Assembly (NCBI GenBank): GCA_000435175.1
Contig: FR880045.1
Location: 11,805-20,677 of the forward strand
Source: Clostridium sp. CAG:245
Lineage (GTDB): Bacteria > Bacillota > Clostridia > TANB77 > CAG-508
Reading direction: 5' to 3'
Length of the DNA: 8,873 nt
The notes below the pieces were generated by a model. That model made no database searches, had not been told where the DNA came from, and saw only the letters and a list, made by a program, of their open reading frames with translations. Of the stretch, positions 1-6,551 are shown piece by piece. The position numbers were made by a program, and so were the translations under genes. Within the stretch, counting starts at the first letter, position 1. Every line of letters begins with the position of its first letter.

Positions 1-1
1 T

Positions 2-964
2 AAGAAAAATGTAAAATTAGTCGATACTGATTTAAATTTTATGAATAGAGTTATCACAACTGGAGAACAATATTCATATATAAGAATTGCTGAAGGTTGT
101 AGCAATAGATGCACCTACTGCGCTATTCCATATATCAGAGGAAATTTCGTGAGCAGAAAGATGGAAGATATAATAGAAGAAGCTAAACAGATTGTTTCAA
201 CTGGAAGAAGAGAACTTATCTTAATTGCTCAAGATACATCAAAATACGGAAAAGACATCTATGGAAAGCCTAAACTTGCAGAATTATTAACAGAGTTATG
301 TAAAATAAAAGACTTGAAATGGGTAAGATTTTTATACACATATCCAGAAGATATAACAGATGAATTAATAAAAGTTGTAAAAGAAAATGACAAAATATGC
401 AAGTATTTTGATATTCCAATACAACACATTTCTGACACAGTTTTAAAAAGAATGAACAGAAAGTGTACAGGACAAAGCATAAAAAATACAATAAGCAAGT
501 TAAGAAAAGAAATCCCAGATGTAGTAATAAGAACAACTTTAATGGTTGGATTTCCAGGAGAAACACAGGAAGACTTCGATAAACTATATGAATTTGTTAA
601 AGAGACAAAATTTGATAAATTAGGTGCATTCACATATTCAAAAGAAGATGGAACACCAGCTTCAAGACTTAAAGAACAAATTCACCCAATGACTAAAAAA
701 TCTAGATACAACAAAATAATGAAATTACAACAAGAAATTTCGAAAGAAAATGAAAGAAAGAATATAGGAAGAGAGCTAGAGATTTTAATTGAAGGAATTA
801 CTCCAGACAAAAAATATTATGTAGGTAGAAGTTACATGGACGTTCCAGATATAGATGGAGTAGCTTACGTAAAAAATACATCAAATGAAGATTTAGTCGG
901 AAAATATATAAAAGCTGAGGTTATTGATGTAAAAGACTATGACTTAATTCTGGTTGAAAAATAA
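2..964 (+). CDS. rimO: Ribosomal protein S12 methylthiotransferase RimO (5'-truncated by window edge)
   Basis: RimO is a radical-SAM enzyme that adds a methylthio group to the conserved aspartate of ribosomal protein S12. The frame is already open at base 2, well before the first ATG at 41, so the gene starts outside the window. About 320 codons are present; the N-terminal UPF0004 domain, usually a little over 100 residues, is missing. The radical-SAM cluster motif C-x3-C-x2-C (GCSNRCTYC) lies at bases 95-121. It is followed by AIPYIRG, and later by the MVGFPGET motif near 543-566. The C-terminal TRAM domain occupies roughly 760-964 and contains RSYMDVPDIDG, which fits RimO better than the related tRNA enzyme MiaB. 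No terminator hairpin is visible after the stop; the rubrerythrin promoter begins 23 bases later. Family assignment is secure; RimO over MiaB is very likely. Confidence 0.93.
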   Translation, partial: KKNVKLVDTDLNFMNRVITTGEQYSYIRIAEGCSNRCTYCAIPYIRGNFVSRKMEDIIEEAKQIVSTGRRELILIAQDTSKYGKDIYGKPKLAELLTELCKIKDLKWVRFLYTYPEDITDELIKVVKENDKICKYFDIPIQHISDTVLKRMNRKCTGQSIKNTISKLRKEIPDVVIRTTLMVGFPGETQEDFDKLYEFVKETKFDKLGAFTYSKEDGTPASRLKEQIHPMTKKSRYNKIMKLQQEISKENERKNIGRELEILIEGITPDKKYYVGRSYMDVPDIDGVAYVKNTSNEDLVGKYIKAEVIDVKDYDLILVEK

Positions 965-986
965 AAAAATAATAACAAAATACATA

Positions 987-1015
987 TTGACTGTTATATT
1001 AAATTATAGTATAAC
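987..1015 (+). promoter_or_regulatory. Sigma-A promoter of rubrerythrin with overlapping palindrome
   Basis: The -35 box is TTGACT (987-992) and the -10 box is TATAAC (1010-1015), with a 17-base spacer. Transcription should begin near 1022, shortly before the AGGAGG ribosome site. The segment 993-1015 is an imperfect palindrome with ends GTTATA and TATAAC, so a repressor bound there would cover the spacer and the -10 box. PerR- or Fur-type control of rubrerythrin is known in other Clostridia, but the bases here match a PerR box only loosely. Confidence 0.7.
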
Positions 1016-1048
1016 TAAGTCAGTTCAAATTACAGGAGGTAAATTATA

Positions 1049-1582
1049 ATGGAACTTAAAGGATCAAAAACAGAGAAAAATTTAATGGAAGCATTTGCTG
1101 GTGAATCACAAGCAAGAAATAAATACACATACTTTGCAAGTGTTGCTAAAAAAGAAGGATATGAACAAATAGCTGCTTTATTTTTAGAAACAGCGGAAAA
1201 TGAAAAGGAACATGCTAAAATTCACTTCAAATATTTAAATGGAATTAGTGATACAAAGGCTAACTTAGCAGCTGCAGCAGCTGGAGAAAACTACGAATGG
1301 ACAGATATGTATGACAGAATGGCTAAAGAAGCTGATGAAGAAGGTTTTACAGAAATAGCTGCAAAATTCAGAGGAATAGGTGCTATCGAAAAAGAGCATG
1401 AAGCAAGATTTAGAAGATTACTAGAAAATGTTGAAAATGGAGAAGTATTCAAAAGAGGAAGCATAACAATTTGGAAATGCAGAAACTGCGGACACATTGT
1501 AGTTGGAACAGAAGCTCCAAAGGTTTGCCCAGTTTGCAACCACGCACAATCTTATTTTGAAGTTAAAGCAGAAAATTATTAA
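1049..1582 (+). CDS. rbr: Rubrerythrin (diiron peroxidase with C-terminal rubredoxin domain)
   Basis: Rubrerythrin is a cytoplasmic peroxidase of anaerobes that reduces hydrogen peroxide to water with electrons from NAD(P)H via rubredoxin-type partners. The 177-residue product has the classic two-domain form. The ferritin-like four-helix domain (about 1-135) carries diiron ligand motifs: E19 in GESQARNKY, E52/H55 in ENEKEH, E94 and E97 on the third helix, and E114/H117 in IEKEH. The C-terminal rubredoxin-like domain holds the iron-binding cysteines C144, C147, C160 and C163 (CRNCG and CPVC). AGGAGG at 1034-1039 sits 9 bases before the ATG, so the start is clear. The length is slightly below that of classical rubrerythrins (about 190). 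The gene has its own promoter and appears monocistronic. Confidence 0.96.
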   Translation: MELKGSKTEKNLMEAFAGESQARNKYTYFASVAKKEGYEQIAALFLETAENEKEHAKIHFKYLNGISDTKANLAAAAAGENYEWTDMYDRMAKEADEEGFTEIAAKFRGIGAIEKEHEARFRRLLENVENGEVFKRGSITIWKCRNCGHIVVGTEAPKVCPVCNHAQSYFEVKAENY

Positions 1583-1778
1583 TAGGAATATTTGCCTTCC
1601 ATATGTTTATTTGTCCTTTCCCTGGTGAAAAATAATTATAATTTTGACTACGTCAAATTTCATTCAAAACGCAGTTACATACAAAAAGTATGCGTCCTTG
1701 CCTTTTGGATTTATTTTCCTTGCTAAAATTTAATTCTTTTTCAACCAAAATTTATGCAAAAGAGGGGAATATAAAAAA
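1583..1778. other. Intergenic region between rbr and dut with hairpins and a repeat copy
   Basis: No gene is seen in these 196 bases. They contain a repeat copy (1626-1645), whose end overlaps a near-perfect inverted repeat at 1641-1661 centred on GACTACGTC. A further small hairpin (CATAC-AAAAA-GTATG) lies near 1679-1694. No convincing rho-independent terminator for rubrerythrin and no clear -35/-10 pair for dut was found. Confidence 0.5.
1626..1645 (+). repeat. Intergenic 20-bp repeat, copy 1
   Basis: TGAAAAATAATTATAATTTT occurs here and, base for base, at 3147-3166. The core is itself nearly palindromic. Both copies lie in gaps between genes, on the same strand, and are followed within about 20 bases by TACGT flanked by inverted-repeat arms. 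This suggests a small dispersed element rather than chance AT-richness. The TATAAT inside (1637-1642) has no good -35 partner. Confidence 0.55.
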
Positions 1779-2240
1779 ATGGAAAAAGTTAGAGGATTTG
1801 AAATTGCAAAAGGTTTTGAAGATAAAGGAATAAACTTACCAATTAGAAAAACAAAACACGCAGCTGGCTATGATATTGAAGCAGCAGAAGACTGTGTAAT
1901 ACCACCTTTCAAACTAGGTCAAAAACCTACATTAGTAAAAACAGGCTTAAAAGCATATTGCCCACCAGACGAGTTCTTTTTACTATGTAACAGAAGTTCT
2001 GGACCTGCAAAAAAAGGGCTAGTTATGGCAAATAGCGTTGGAATTGTAGACTGTGACTATTATGGGAATGAAGATAATGACGGCCATTTTATGTTTGCAT
2101 TTTATAATTTCTTTGACCATGATGTTGAAATAAAAAAAGGAGACGCAATTGGTCAATTAATATTTATGAAATATTTAACAGCAGATAATGATAATGCACA
2201 AGGCGAAAGAAAAGGTGGATTTGGTTCTACAGGTAGATAA
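1779..2240 (+). CDS. dut: Trimeric dUTP diphosphatase (dUTPase)
   Basis: dUTPase hydrolyses dUTP to dUMP and pyrophosphate, keeping uracil out of DNA and supplying the thymidylate precursor. The 153-residue product shows all five motifs of the trimeric family in order: AGYD at 29-32, RSSGPAKKG at 72-80, GIVDCDYYGN at 88-97 with the catalytic aspartate D91, GDAIGQ at 121-126, and the C-terminal arm RKGGFGSTGR at 144-153, which closes over the active site. The glycine-rich arm and full motif 3 argue against the related dCTP deaminase. AGAGGGG at 1761-1767 precedes the ATG by 11 bases. The length is normal for the family. A strong hairpin terminator follows at 2404-2437, so the gene seems to be transcribed alone. 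Confidence 0.93.
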   Translation: MEKVRGFEIAKGFEDKGINLPIRKTKHAAGYDIEAAEDCVIPPFKLGQKPTLVKTGLKAYCPPDEFFLLCNRSSGPAKKGLVMANSVGIVDCDYYGNEDNDGHFMFAFYNFFDHDVEIKKGDAIGQLIFMKYLTADNDNAQGERKGGFGSTGR

Positions 2241-2403
2241 GCTAAACATAATAAAAACTTGTGATTGTATTCAAAGCTATTATGTATAAATTAAATATTA
2301 CTTACATAAAAAATAATACATAAAAAAGAAACATAAAATTATTTCTGAAAAAATGTAAAAATACGTAAAACCGTTGAAAATACTGAAAAAGACGGCAAAA
2401 AAT

Positions 2404-2437
2404 AAAATGGCAAAATCTTTGACTTTTGCCATTTTTT
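2404..2437 (+). terminator. Rho-independent terminator after dut
   Basis: A perfect 12-bp stem (AAAATGGCAAAA at 2404-2415 paired with 2424-2435) closes an 8-base loop and ends in a run of T. The loop and descending arm also hold the -35 box of the carD promoter, so the two signals overlap. Confidence 0.85.
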
Positions 2438-2447
2438 ATGGTATAAT
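2419..2447 (+). promoter_or_regulatory. Sigma-A promoter of carD, embedded in the dut terminator
   Basis: TTGACT (2419-2424) and TATAAT (2442-2447) are separated by exactly 17 bases, and TGG directly before the -10 box gives an extended -10 element. This is one of the best promoters in the window. Transcription should start near 2454, leaving a leader of about 65 bases before the carD start. Confidence 0.85.
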
Positions 2448-2519
2448 AGAAACGTAGTTGAAAGAGATAAATATACCTTTATTAACTCTAAAATATACAG
2501 TATGGAAGGAGATAATTAC

Positions 2520-3101
2520 ATGTTTAATGTTGGTGACAAAATAGTATATCCTATGCATGGGGCAGGAACAATTGACGCAATAGAAGAAAAAGATATCTTA
2601 GGAGAAAAACAAAATTATTATATAATCAAAATGCCTGGAGAAGTAAAGGTTATGGTTCCAATATCAAAAGCAAGTGATATAGGAGTTAGAAGTGTAATAG
2701 ATAAAGCAGAAGCTGGAAAAGTACTTGAAGTATTAGAGGCTAATGAAACAGAAATGTCGAATAATTGGAACAAAAGATATAAAGAAAACATGGAAAAAAT
2801 GAAGAGTGGAAGTATTTATGAAGTAGCAGATGTTGTAAGAAACTTAAGCTACAAGCAAAAAGAAAAAGGACTATCTACTGGAGAAAAGAAAATGCTAAAT
2901 AATGCAAAACAAATTTTGGTAAGCGAATTAGTTTTAGCAGAACATGCTTCAGAAAATGAAGTTGAAAATCTAGTAGAAAATAAAATAAATCTATCTTTTG
3001 AAGAACATAGGAACATGGTGGAACCAGTAAGCGCAAACAATATAGTAAGCAAATTTATACCATTTAATGATGCAAGTACAGGAAATCCACAAAATTTATA
3101 A
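2520..3101 (+). CDS. carD: CarD/CdnL-family transcription regulator
   Basis: CarD-family proteins bind the RNA polymerase beta subunit and the upstream edge of the transcription bubble, and stabilise or tune open complexes at sigma-A promoters. The N-terminal RNA-polymerase-interacting domain (about residues 1-60) is recognisable: GDKIVYPMHGAGTIDAIE, then a beta-rich stretch ending in VMVPISKA. The rest is the charged helical DNA-binding domain. An in-frame ATG at 2502 exists, but the AAGGAG site (2506-2511) lies downstream of it and 8 bases before the ATG at 2520. The start is therefore 2520 and the product 193 residues. The gene stands alone between its own promoter and a terminator, just before dnaG-rpoD, whose sigma product works with it at promoters. 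The final 20 residues look unstructured. Confidence 0.88.
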   Translation: MFNVGDKIVYPMHGAGTIDAIEEKDILGEKQNYYIIKMPGEVKVMVPISKASDIGVRSVIDKAEAGKVLEVLEANETEMSNNWNKRYKENMEKMKSGSIYEVADVVRNLSYKQKEKGLSTGEKKMLNNAKQILVSELVLAEHASENEVENLVENKINLSFEEHRNMVEPVSANNIVSKFIPFNDASTGNPQNL

Positions 3102-3110
3102 AAAACAATA

Positions 3111-3140
3111 GAGCTGACATTAGTGTTAGCTCCTTTATTT
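3111..3140 (+). terminator. Rho-independent terminator after carD
   Basis: GAGCTGACA (3111-3119) pairs with TGTTAGCTC (3124-3132), 9 pairs including one G-U, around a TTAG loop. A T-rich tail (CTTTATTTT) follows. The stem is good; the tail is interrupted, so efficiency is uncertain. Confidence 0.7.
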
Positions 3141-3146
3141 TGAAGT

Positions 3147-3166
3147 TGAAAAATAATTATAATTTT
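3147..3166 (+). repeat. Intergenic 20-bp repeat, copy 2
   Basis: Identical to 1626-1645. It is followed by a bulged hairpin (TTCCAACTT and AAAGTGGAA around GATTACGT, about 3165-3190) just upstream of the dnaG ribosome site. The two copies diverge in the bases after the core but keep ACGT flanked by arms. It may affect dnaG expression, though nothing in the sequence proves that. Confidence 0.55.
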
Positions 3167-3253
3167 CCAACTTGATTACGTAAAGTGGAATTTTAAGAAG
3201 GAATACCAAACTTTATGTCGAATATAATATATAATGGAGAAAGGTTATTGCAA

Positions 3254-5047
3254 ATGGTAAGATATAGTGACGAATTATTAGATGAAATTAAGAGTAAAAA
3301 TGATATAGTTGATATAGTGTCACAATATGTGGTTTTAAAAAGAGCAGGCAGAAATTACATGGGATTATGTCCATTTCATAAAGAAAAATCCGGTTCGTTC
3401 TGCGTATCACCAGATAAGCAAATATTCCACTGCTTTGGATGCGGAGTAGGTGGAAATGTTTTTCATTTTATAAGCAAAATAGAAAATTTGAATTTTAAAG
3501 AATCTGTTGAAATGCTTGCAAATCGTGCCGGGGTTGAACTACCGGTATCTGGCAATTTCGAAGATGATAAACTTGCAAAATTGAAATCGAGAGTATATGA
3601 AGTAAATAAATGTGCTGCCGAATTTTACCATGAAAATTTATACAAACCAACTGCAAAGCCTGGACAAGAATATGTAAAGAAAAGACACTTAGATAACAAA
3701 ACGTTGAAAGCCTTTAAAATAGGATATTCTGGTAGATTTAATGAATTATATACAGAGTTAAAATCTAAAGGCTTTACAGAGGAAGAAATTCTTGCTTCAT
3801 GTTTAGTTAATAAGAATCCAGACGGAAAATTTATAGATAGGTTTAGAAACAGGTTGATGTTTCCTATATTTGATACCCATGAAAGAGTAATTGCTTTTGG
3901 GGGAAGGGTATTAGATGATAGTAAACCTAAGTACATAAATTCTCCAGAAGATATTGTTTACAGTAAAGGAAGGCATCTTTTTGCGTTTAATATTGCAAGA
4001 AAGTACAATTCAAAGACAATAATAATGGTAGAAGGGTATATGGATGCTGTATCACTTCATCAAAGAGGAATTCATAATGCAGTGGCGTCTTTAGGAACAG
4101 CATTAACAGAGGCACAAGGCAGATTATTAAGAAGAAGTTGTGAAAAAGTAATAATTGGTTATGATGCTGATGGAGCAGGACAAGCTGCTACTTTAAGAGG
4201 TTTGGAAATACTTCAAAATTTGGGATGCGACATACGAATATTGCAAATAGAAGGTGCAAAAGATCCAGATGAATTTGTTGTAAAATACGGACCAGAAAGA
4301 TTCCAAATGTATGTAGACAAGGCAATTTCTTTAGTTGAATTTAAAGTAAAAATGCTAAAGAAAAGCCTAGATTTAGACAATGTAAATGATAAAATTAAAT
4401 TCTTAAACGAAGTTGCAAAAATTGTTGCAAAAGTCGAAAATAGCATGGAGAGAGAAGTATATGTAGACAAAATTTCTCTTGAATATAAAGTATCAAAAGA
4501 CGCAATTTATGCAGAGATAAATAAGCTATTATATGCAAATTCAAGAACAGAACAAAAACTCGAAAAAAAGGTAGTTCCAGTAAAGAGTGTATCAATTCAA
4601 CAAGATGAACAACCTGTAGACGTAAAAACAAAAAGATTAGAAAGCTTAGTTATATATCTATTAATAAACTACCCAGACAAAAGTTTCGAAAGACTGAAAA
4701 AACTTATTGATAATAATGTAATCAAAATAGAAAGAAATAAGGCAATAATAAATAAACTGTATGAAGAACACGAAAAAGGTAATATTAATATAGAAAATAT
4801 ATTAGATTTATTCGAAGATGAGATTACAGTTAATTATTTGTCTGGAATAATGTCGTCAGATTTTGAAATAACAGATGTAGATAAATGCATAGAAGATGTG
4901 CTTGTAACATATAGAAAAGAGTTATTATTACAAAGAAGAAATGAAATATTAGGTAAAATAGACAACAGCAATTTAACAAAAGAAGAAGTAGCTAATCTGG
5001 AAGCTCAACTTAACGAGGTAATTATCCAATTAGCCAAAATAAAATAG
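3254..5047 (+). CDS. dnaG: DNA primase DnaG
   Basis: DnaG makes the RNA primers for lagging-strand replication and associates with the replicative helicase. Starting at MVRYSDELLDEIK gives 597 residues and matches the usual N-terminus of the family. GGAGAAAGG (3236-3244) lies 9 bases upstream. The in-frame ATG at 3215, preceded by AAGAAGGA, would add 13 residues and cannot be excluded. The CHC2-type zinc finger is C39, H42, C60 and C63 (CPFH and CFGCG). The catalytic core includes FGGRVLDDSKPKYINSPE. The TOPRIM metal ligands are E260 in VEGYMD, and D304 and D306 in YDADGAGQAA. The C-terminal region, about 440-597, is the poorly conserved helicase-binding domain. rpoD follows after 15 bases, so the two form the Gram-positive form of the macromolecular-synthesis operon. 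Confidence 0.96.
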   Translation: MVRYSDELLDEIKSKNDIVDIVSQYVVLKRAGRNYMGLCPFHKEKSGSFCVSPDKQIFHCFGCGVGGNVFHFISKIENLNFKESVEMLANRAGVELPVSGNFEDDKLAKLKSRVYEVNKCAAEFYHENLYKPTAKPGQEYVKKRHLDNKTLKAFKIGYSGRFNELYTELKSKGFTEEEILASCLVNKNPDGKFIDRFRNRLMFPIFDTHERVIAFGGRVLDDSKPKYINSPEDIVYSKGRHLFAFNIARKYNSKTIIMVEGYMDAVSLHQRGIHNAVASLGTALTEAQGRLLRRSCEKVIIGYDADGAGQAATLRGLEILQNLGCDIRILQIEGAKDPDEFVVKYGPERFQMYVDKAISLVEFKVKMLKKSLDLDNVNDKIKFLNEVAKIVAKVENSMEREVYVDKISLEYKVSKDAIYAEINKLLYANSRTEQKLEKKVVPVKSVSIQQDEQPVDVKTKRLESLVIYLLINYPDKSFERLKKLIDNNVIKIERNKAIINKLYEEHEKGNINIENILDLFEDEITVNYLSGIMSSDFEITDVDKCIEDVLVTYRKELLLQRRNEILGKIDNSNLTKEEVANLEAQLNEVIIQLAKIK

Positions 5048-5062
5048 GGAGGTTATATTGTA

Positions 5063-6223
5063 ATGAAGAAAGAAAATGAAAACGAAAAAGTACAAAGCAA
5101 AGTAGAAAAGACAGTTGAGCATAAAGATAAAAAAGATGTTACACCAGAAGAAAAATTAAATAATATAATAAAAAAGGCAAAAGAAAAAGGAAAAATAACA
5201 TATGGCGAACTTGCAAGCGAATTAGATGATGCAAATACTGAACAAATAGATAAAGTATTTGATGCATTTGAAGACATGGGTGTAAGTGTTTTAAAAGAAG
5301 ACGATTTAGACTTAGAAGAGCCAGACATAGATGAACTAGAAGCTGTAGAAGATATAAAAGTAGAAGACATAGACCTAGCAAGTATGGAAGGTATCAATAT
5401 AGATGACCCAGTTAGAATGTATTTAAGAGAAATAGGAAGAATTCCACTTTTATCATATGATGAAGAACTTGAACTTGCAAAAAAAGTATTAGCAGGAGAC
5501 GAAGCTGCAAAACAAAAACTTGCAGAATCTAACTTAAGATTAGTTGTAAGTATAGCAAAAAAATATGTTGGAAGAGGAATGTTATTCTTAGATTTAATCC
5601 AAGAAGGAAACATGGGATTAATAAAAGCTGTTGAAAAATTCGATTATACAAAAGGATACAAATTCAGCACATATGCAACATGGTGGATTAGACAAGCTAT
5701 AACAAGAGCAATAGCAGACCAAGCAAGAACAATAAGAATACCAGTACACATGGTAGAAACAATAAACAAATTAATACGTACATCAAGACACTTATTACAA
5801 CAATTAGGTAGAGAACCAACCCCAGAAGAAATAGCAGCTGAGATGGAAATACCAGTTGAAAAAGTAACAGAAATACAAAAAATAGCCCAAGATCCAGTAT
5901 CTCTAGAAACTCCAATTGGAGAAGAAGACGATAGCCACTTAGGAGACTTCATACAAGACGATGACAGCCCAGCACCACAAGATGCAGCTGCATATACATT
6001 ATTAAGAGAACAACTAGAAGAAGTAATGAAAACACTAACTCCAAGAGAAGCAAAAGTATTAAAACTAAGATTTGGACTAGAAGACGGAAAATCTAGAACA
6101 CTAGAAGAAGTAGGAAAAGAATTTAATGTAACAAGAGAAAGAATAAGACAAATAGAAGCAAAAGCATTAAGAAAACTACGTCATCCAAGCAGAAGTAAGA
6201 AATTAAAAGATTATATGAATTAA
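5063..6223 (+). CDS. rpoD: Primary RNA polymerase sigma factor RpoD/SigA
   Basis: This is the housekeeping sigma factor that directs RNA polymerase to promoters of the TTGACA/TATAAT type seen throughout the window. The 386 residues carry region 1.1 (about 26-83), an acidic linker (78-109), region 1.2 (DDPVRMYLREIGRIPLLS, 114-131), region 2 (about 153-223, with RLVVSIAKKYVGRGM and the -10-reading FSTYATWWIRQAITRAI), region 3 (about 232-309) and region 4 with the -35-reading helix-turn-helix (TLEEVGKEFNVTRERIRQIE, 346-365). GGGAGG at 5047-5052 overlaps the last base of the dnaG stop and lies 10 bases before the ATG, so translation is probably coupled. The length resembles other clostridial SigA proteins. 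The operon ends at the hairpin at 6256-6307. Confidence 0.97.
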   Translation: MKKENENEKVQSKVEKTVEHKDKKDVTPEEKLNNIIKKAKEKGKITYGELASELDDANTEQIDKVFDAFEDMGVSVLKEDDLDLEEPDIDELEAVEDIKVEDIDLASMEGINIDDPVRMYLREIGRIPLLSYDEELELAKKVLAGDEAAKQKLAESNLRLVVSIAKKYVGRGMLFLDLIQEGNMGLIKAVEKFDYTKGYKFSTYATWWIRQAITRAIADQARTIRIPVHMVETINKLIRTSRHLLQQLGREPTPEEIAAEMEIPVEKVTEIQKIAQDPVSLETPIGEEDDSHLGDFIQDDDSPAPQDAAAYTLLREQLEEVMKTLTPREAKVLKLRFGLEDGKSRTLEEVGKEFNVTRERIRQIEAKALRKLRHPSRSKKLKDYMN

Positions 6224-6249
6224 TATGCATTTTGGAGACGGAGGAAAAA

Positions 6250-6339
6250 ATGTACAAAAATTGTCCAGAAAGTTCATCATTTATAGATGATTTTCTGGAC
6301 AATTTTTCCTTATCGAATAAACTTATATGTAAAAATTAA
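6250..6339 (+). CDS. Possible 29-residue leader-like reading frame across the rpoD terminator (doubtful)
   Basis: An ATG at 6250 has an ideal ribosome site, GGAGG at 6240-6244, five bases upstream. It opens a 29-codon frame beginning MYKNCPESSS and ending at TAA 6337-6339. The frame runs through both arms of the rpoD terminator hairpin, which would normally cut the mRNA inside it. The product has no recognisable domain. The GGAGG may simply be chance, or the site could let a ribosome open the hairpin and permit read-through. There is no further evidence that it is a gene. Confidence 0.25.
   Translation: MYKNCPESSSFIDDFLDNFSLSNKLICKN
6256..6307 (+). terminator. Strong terminator of the dnaG-rpoD operon
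   Basis: AAAAATTGTCCAGAAA (6256-6271) pairs perfectly over 16 bases with 6292-6307. An inner five-pair stem (ATCAT at 6276-6280 with ATGAT at 6287-6291) forms inside the loop. The descending arm ends in five T. The flanking A and T runs would allow action in both directions. Confidence 0.9.
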
Positions 6340-6368
6340 TTGACAAACATTATAAAATATTTTATAGT
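6340..6368 (+). promoter_or_regulatory. Consensus promoter of the small hydrophobic peptide mRNA
   Basis: TTGACA (6340-6345) and TATAGT (6363-6368) are separated by 17 bases. The expected start, near 6375, falls at the base of the leader hairpin, giving an RNA of about 145 bases that ends at the terminator near 6519. Confidence 0.85.
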
Positions 6369-6373
6369 ATATA

Positions 6374-6393
6374 TGCCGACTTGCTTAGTGGCA
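6374..6393 (+). other. 5' hairpin of the peptide mRNA
   Basis: TGCC (6374-6377) and ACT (6379-6381) pair with AGT (6387-6389) and GGCA (6390-6393), leaving one bulged G and a TGCTT loop. The stem would sit at the very 5' end of the transcript, just upstream of the ribosome site. The toxin mRNA of the par locus also begins with a structured 5' end, which there contributes to stability and translation control. A similar role here is inferred. Confidence 0.6.
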
Positions 6394-6401
6394 GGAAGGA
6401 G

Positions 6402-6433
6402 GTTACTTTGTGAAAAATTTAATAAAATTGCTA
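6402..6433 (+). repeat. Direct repeat, copy 1 (over the peptide start codon)
   Basis: This block begins GTTACTTTGTGAAAAATTT (6402-6420), which spans the end of the ribosome site and the GTG start codon, and ends AATTGCTA (6426-6433). It recurs 119 bases downstream at 6521-6552 with 27 of 32 positions identical and no gaps. The two well-kept blocks resemble the paired repeats DRa and DRb of par. Confidence 0.85.
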
Positions 6434-6478
6434 GTTTTAGTCATTATTTACATTATTGTAAATGATAATAAGGATTAG
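6410..6478 (+). CDS. 22-residue hydrophobic peptide, candidate type I toxin
   Basis: The GTG at 6410 is preceded by AAGGAGG (6396-6402) with a 7-base gap, a strong ribosome site. The 22 codons encode a short basic N-terminus (MKNLIK), one uninterrupted hydrophobic stretch (LLVLVIIYIIV, residues 7-17) and a polar tail (NDNKD). This fits a single membrane-spanning peptide of the kind used as type I toxins, which damage or depolarise the membrane. The gene is alone between a consensus promoter and a strong terminator, and an opposing promoter would make an RNA antisense to its start region. The peptide is shorter than Fst (33 residues) and I see none of the internal Fst sequence pattern, so family membership is not claimed. 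The alternative is a non-toxic small membrane peptide or a regulatory RNA that happens to carry a frame. Confidence 0.72.
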   Translation: MKNLIKLLVLVIIYIIVNDNKD

Positions 6479-6481
6479 CAC

Positions 6482-6551
6482 ACAAAAATACTAGGTTTTT
6501 GCGGAACCTAGTATTTTTTAGTTACTTCGTGAAAAATTTTTTGCAATTGCT
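6482..6551 (-). ncRNA. Candidate antisense RNA antitoxin
   Basis: The minus-strand promoter at 6558-6586 should start an RNA near 6551 that runs through repeat copy 2 and stops at the shared terminator, about 70 bases. Its 5' part can pair with the peptide mRNA at 6402-6420 (19 continuous pairs; the single repeat mismatch T6409/C6528 becomes a G-U pair) and at 6426-6433 (8 pairs), covering the start codon. The terminator stem-loops of the two RNAs are also fully complementary. The layout matches RNA II of the pAD1 par locus, which blocks toxin translation. Ends are predicted, not measured. Confidence 0.72.
6484..6519. terminator. Bidirectional terminator shared by peptide mRNA and antisense RNA
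   Basis: AAAAATACTAGGTT (6484-6497) pairs perfectly over 14 bases with 6505-6518 around a TTTGCGG loop. There is a T run at the end on the plus strand (6514-6519), and the A run at the start gives the T run on the minus strand. TTTG in the loop fits the YUNR U-turn pattern known to speed antisense pairing. Confidence 0.9.

Noticed and set aside
2300..2345. Three loose copies of ACATAAAA
   Set aside because: Spacing is irregular and the sequence is simple AT-rich DNA; not a CRISPR array or an iteron set.
2502..2519. Upstream ATG for carD
   Set aside because: The AAGGAG ribosome site is downstream of this ATG and correctly spaced for the ATG at 2520.
3146..3174. Possible dnaG promoter using TATAAT in the repeat (3158-3163)
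   Set aside because: No acceptable -35 box lies 16-18 bases upstream, so I did not call it.
5053..5613. A 186-codon minus-strand frame rich in serine and phenylalanine
   Set aside because: It is the mirror of rpoD codons (AGA, GAA, AAA read backward) and has no signals of its own.
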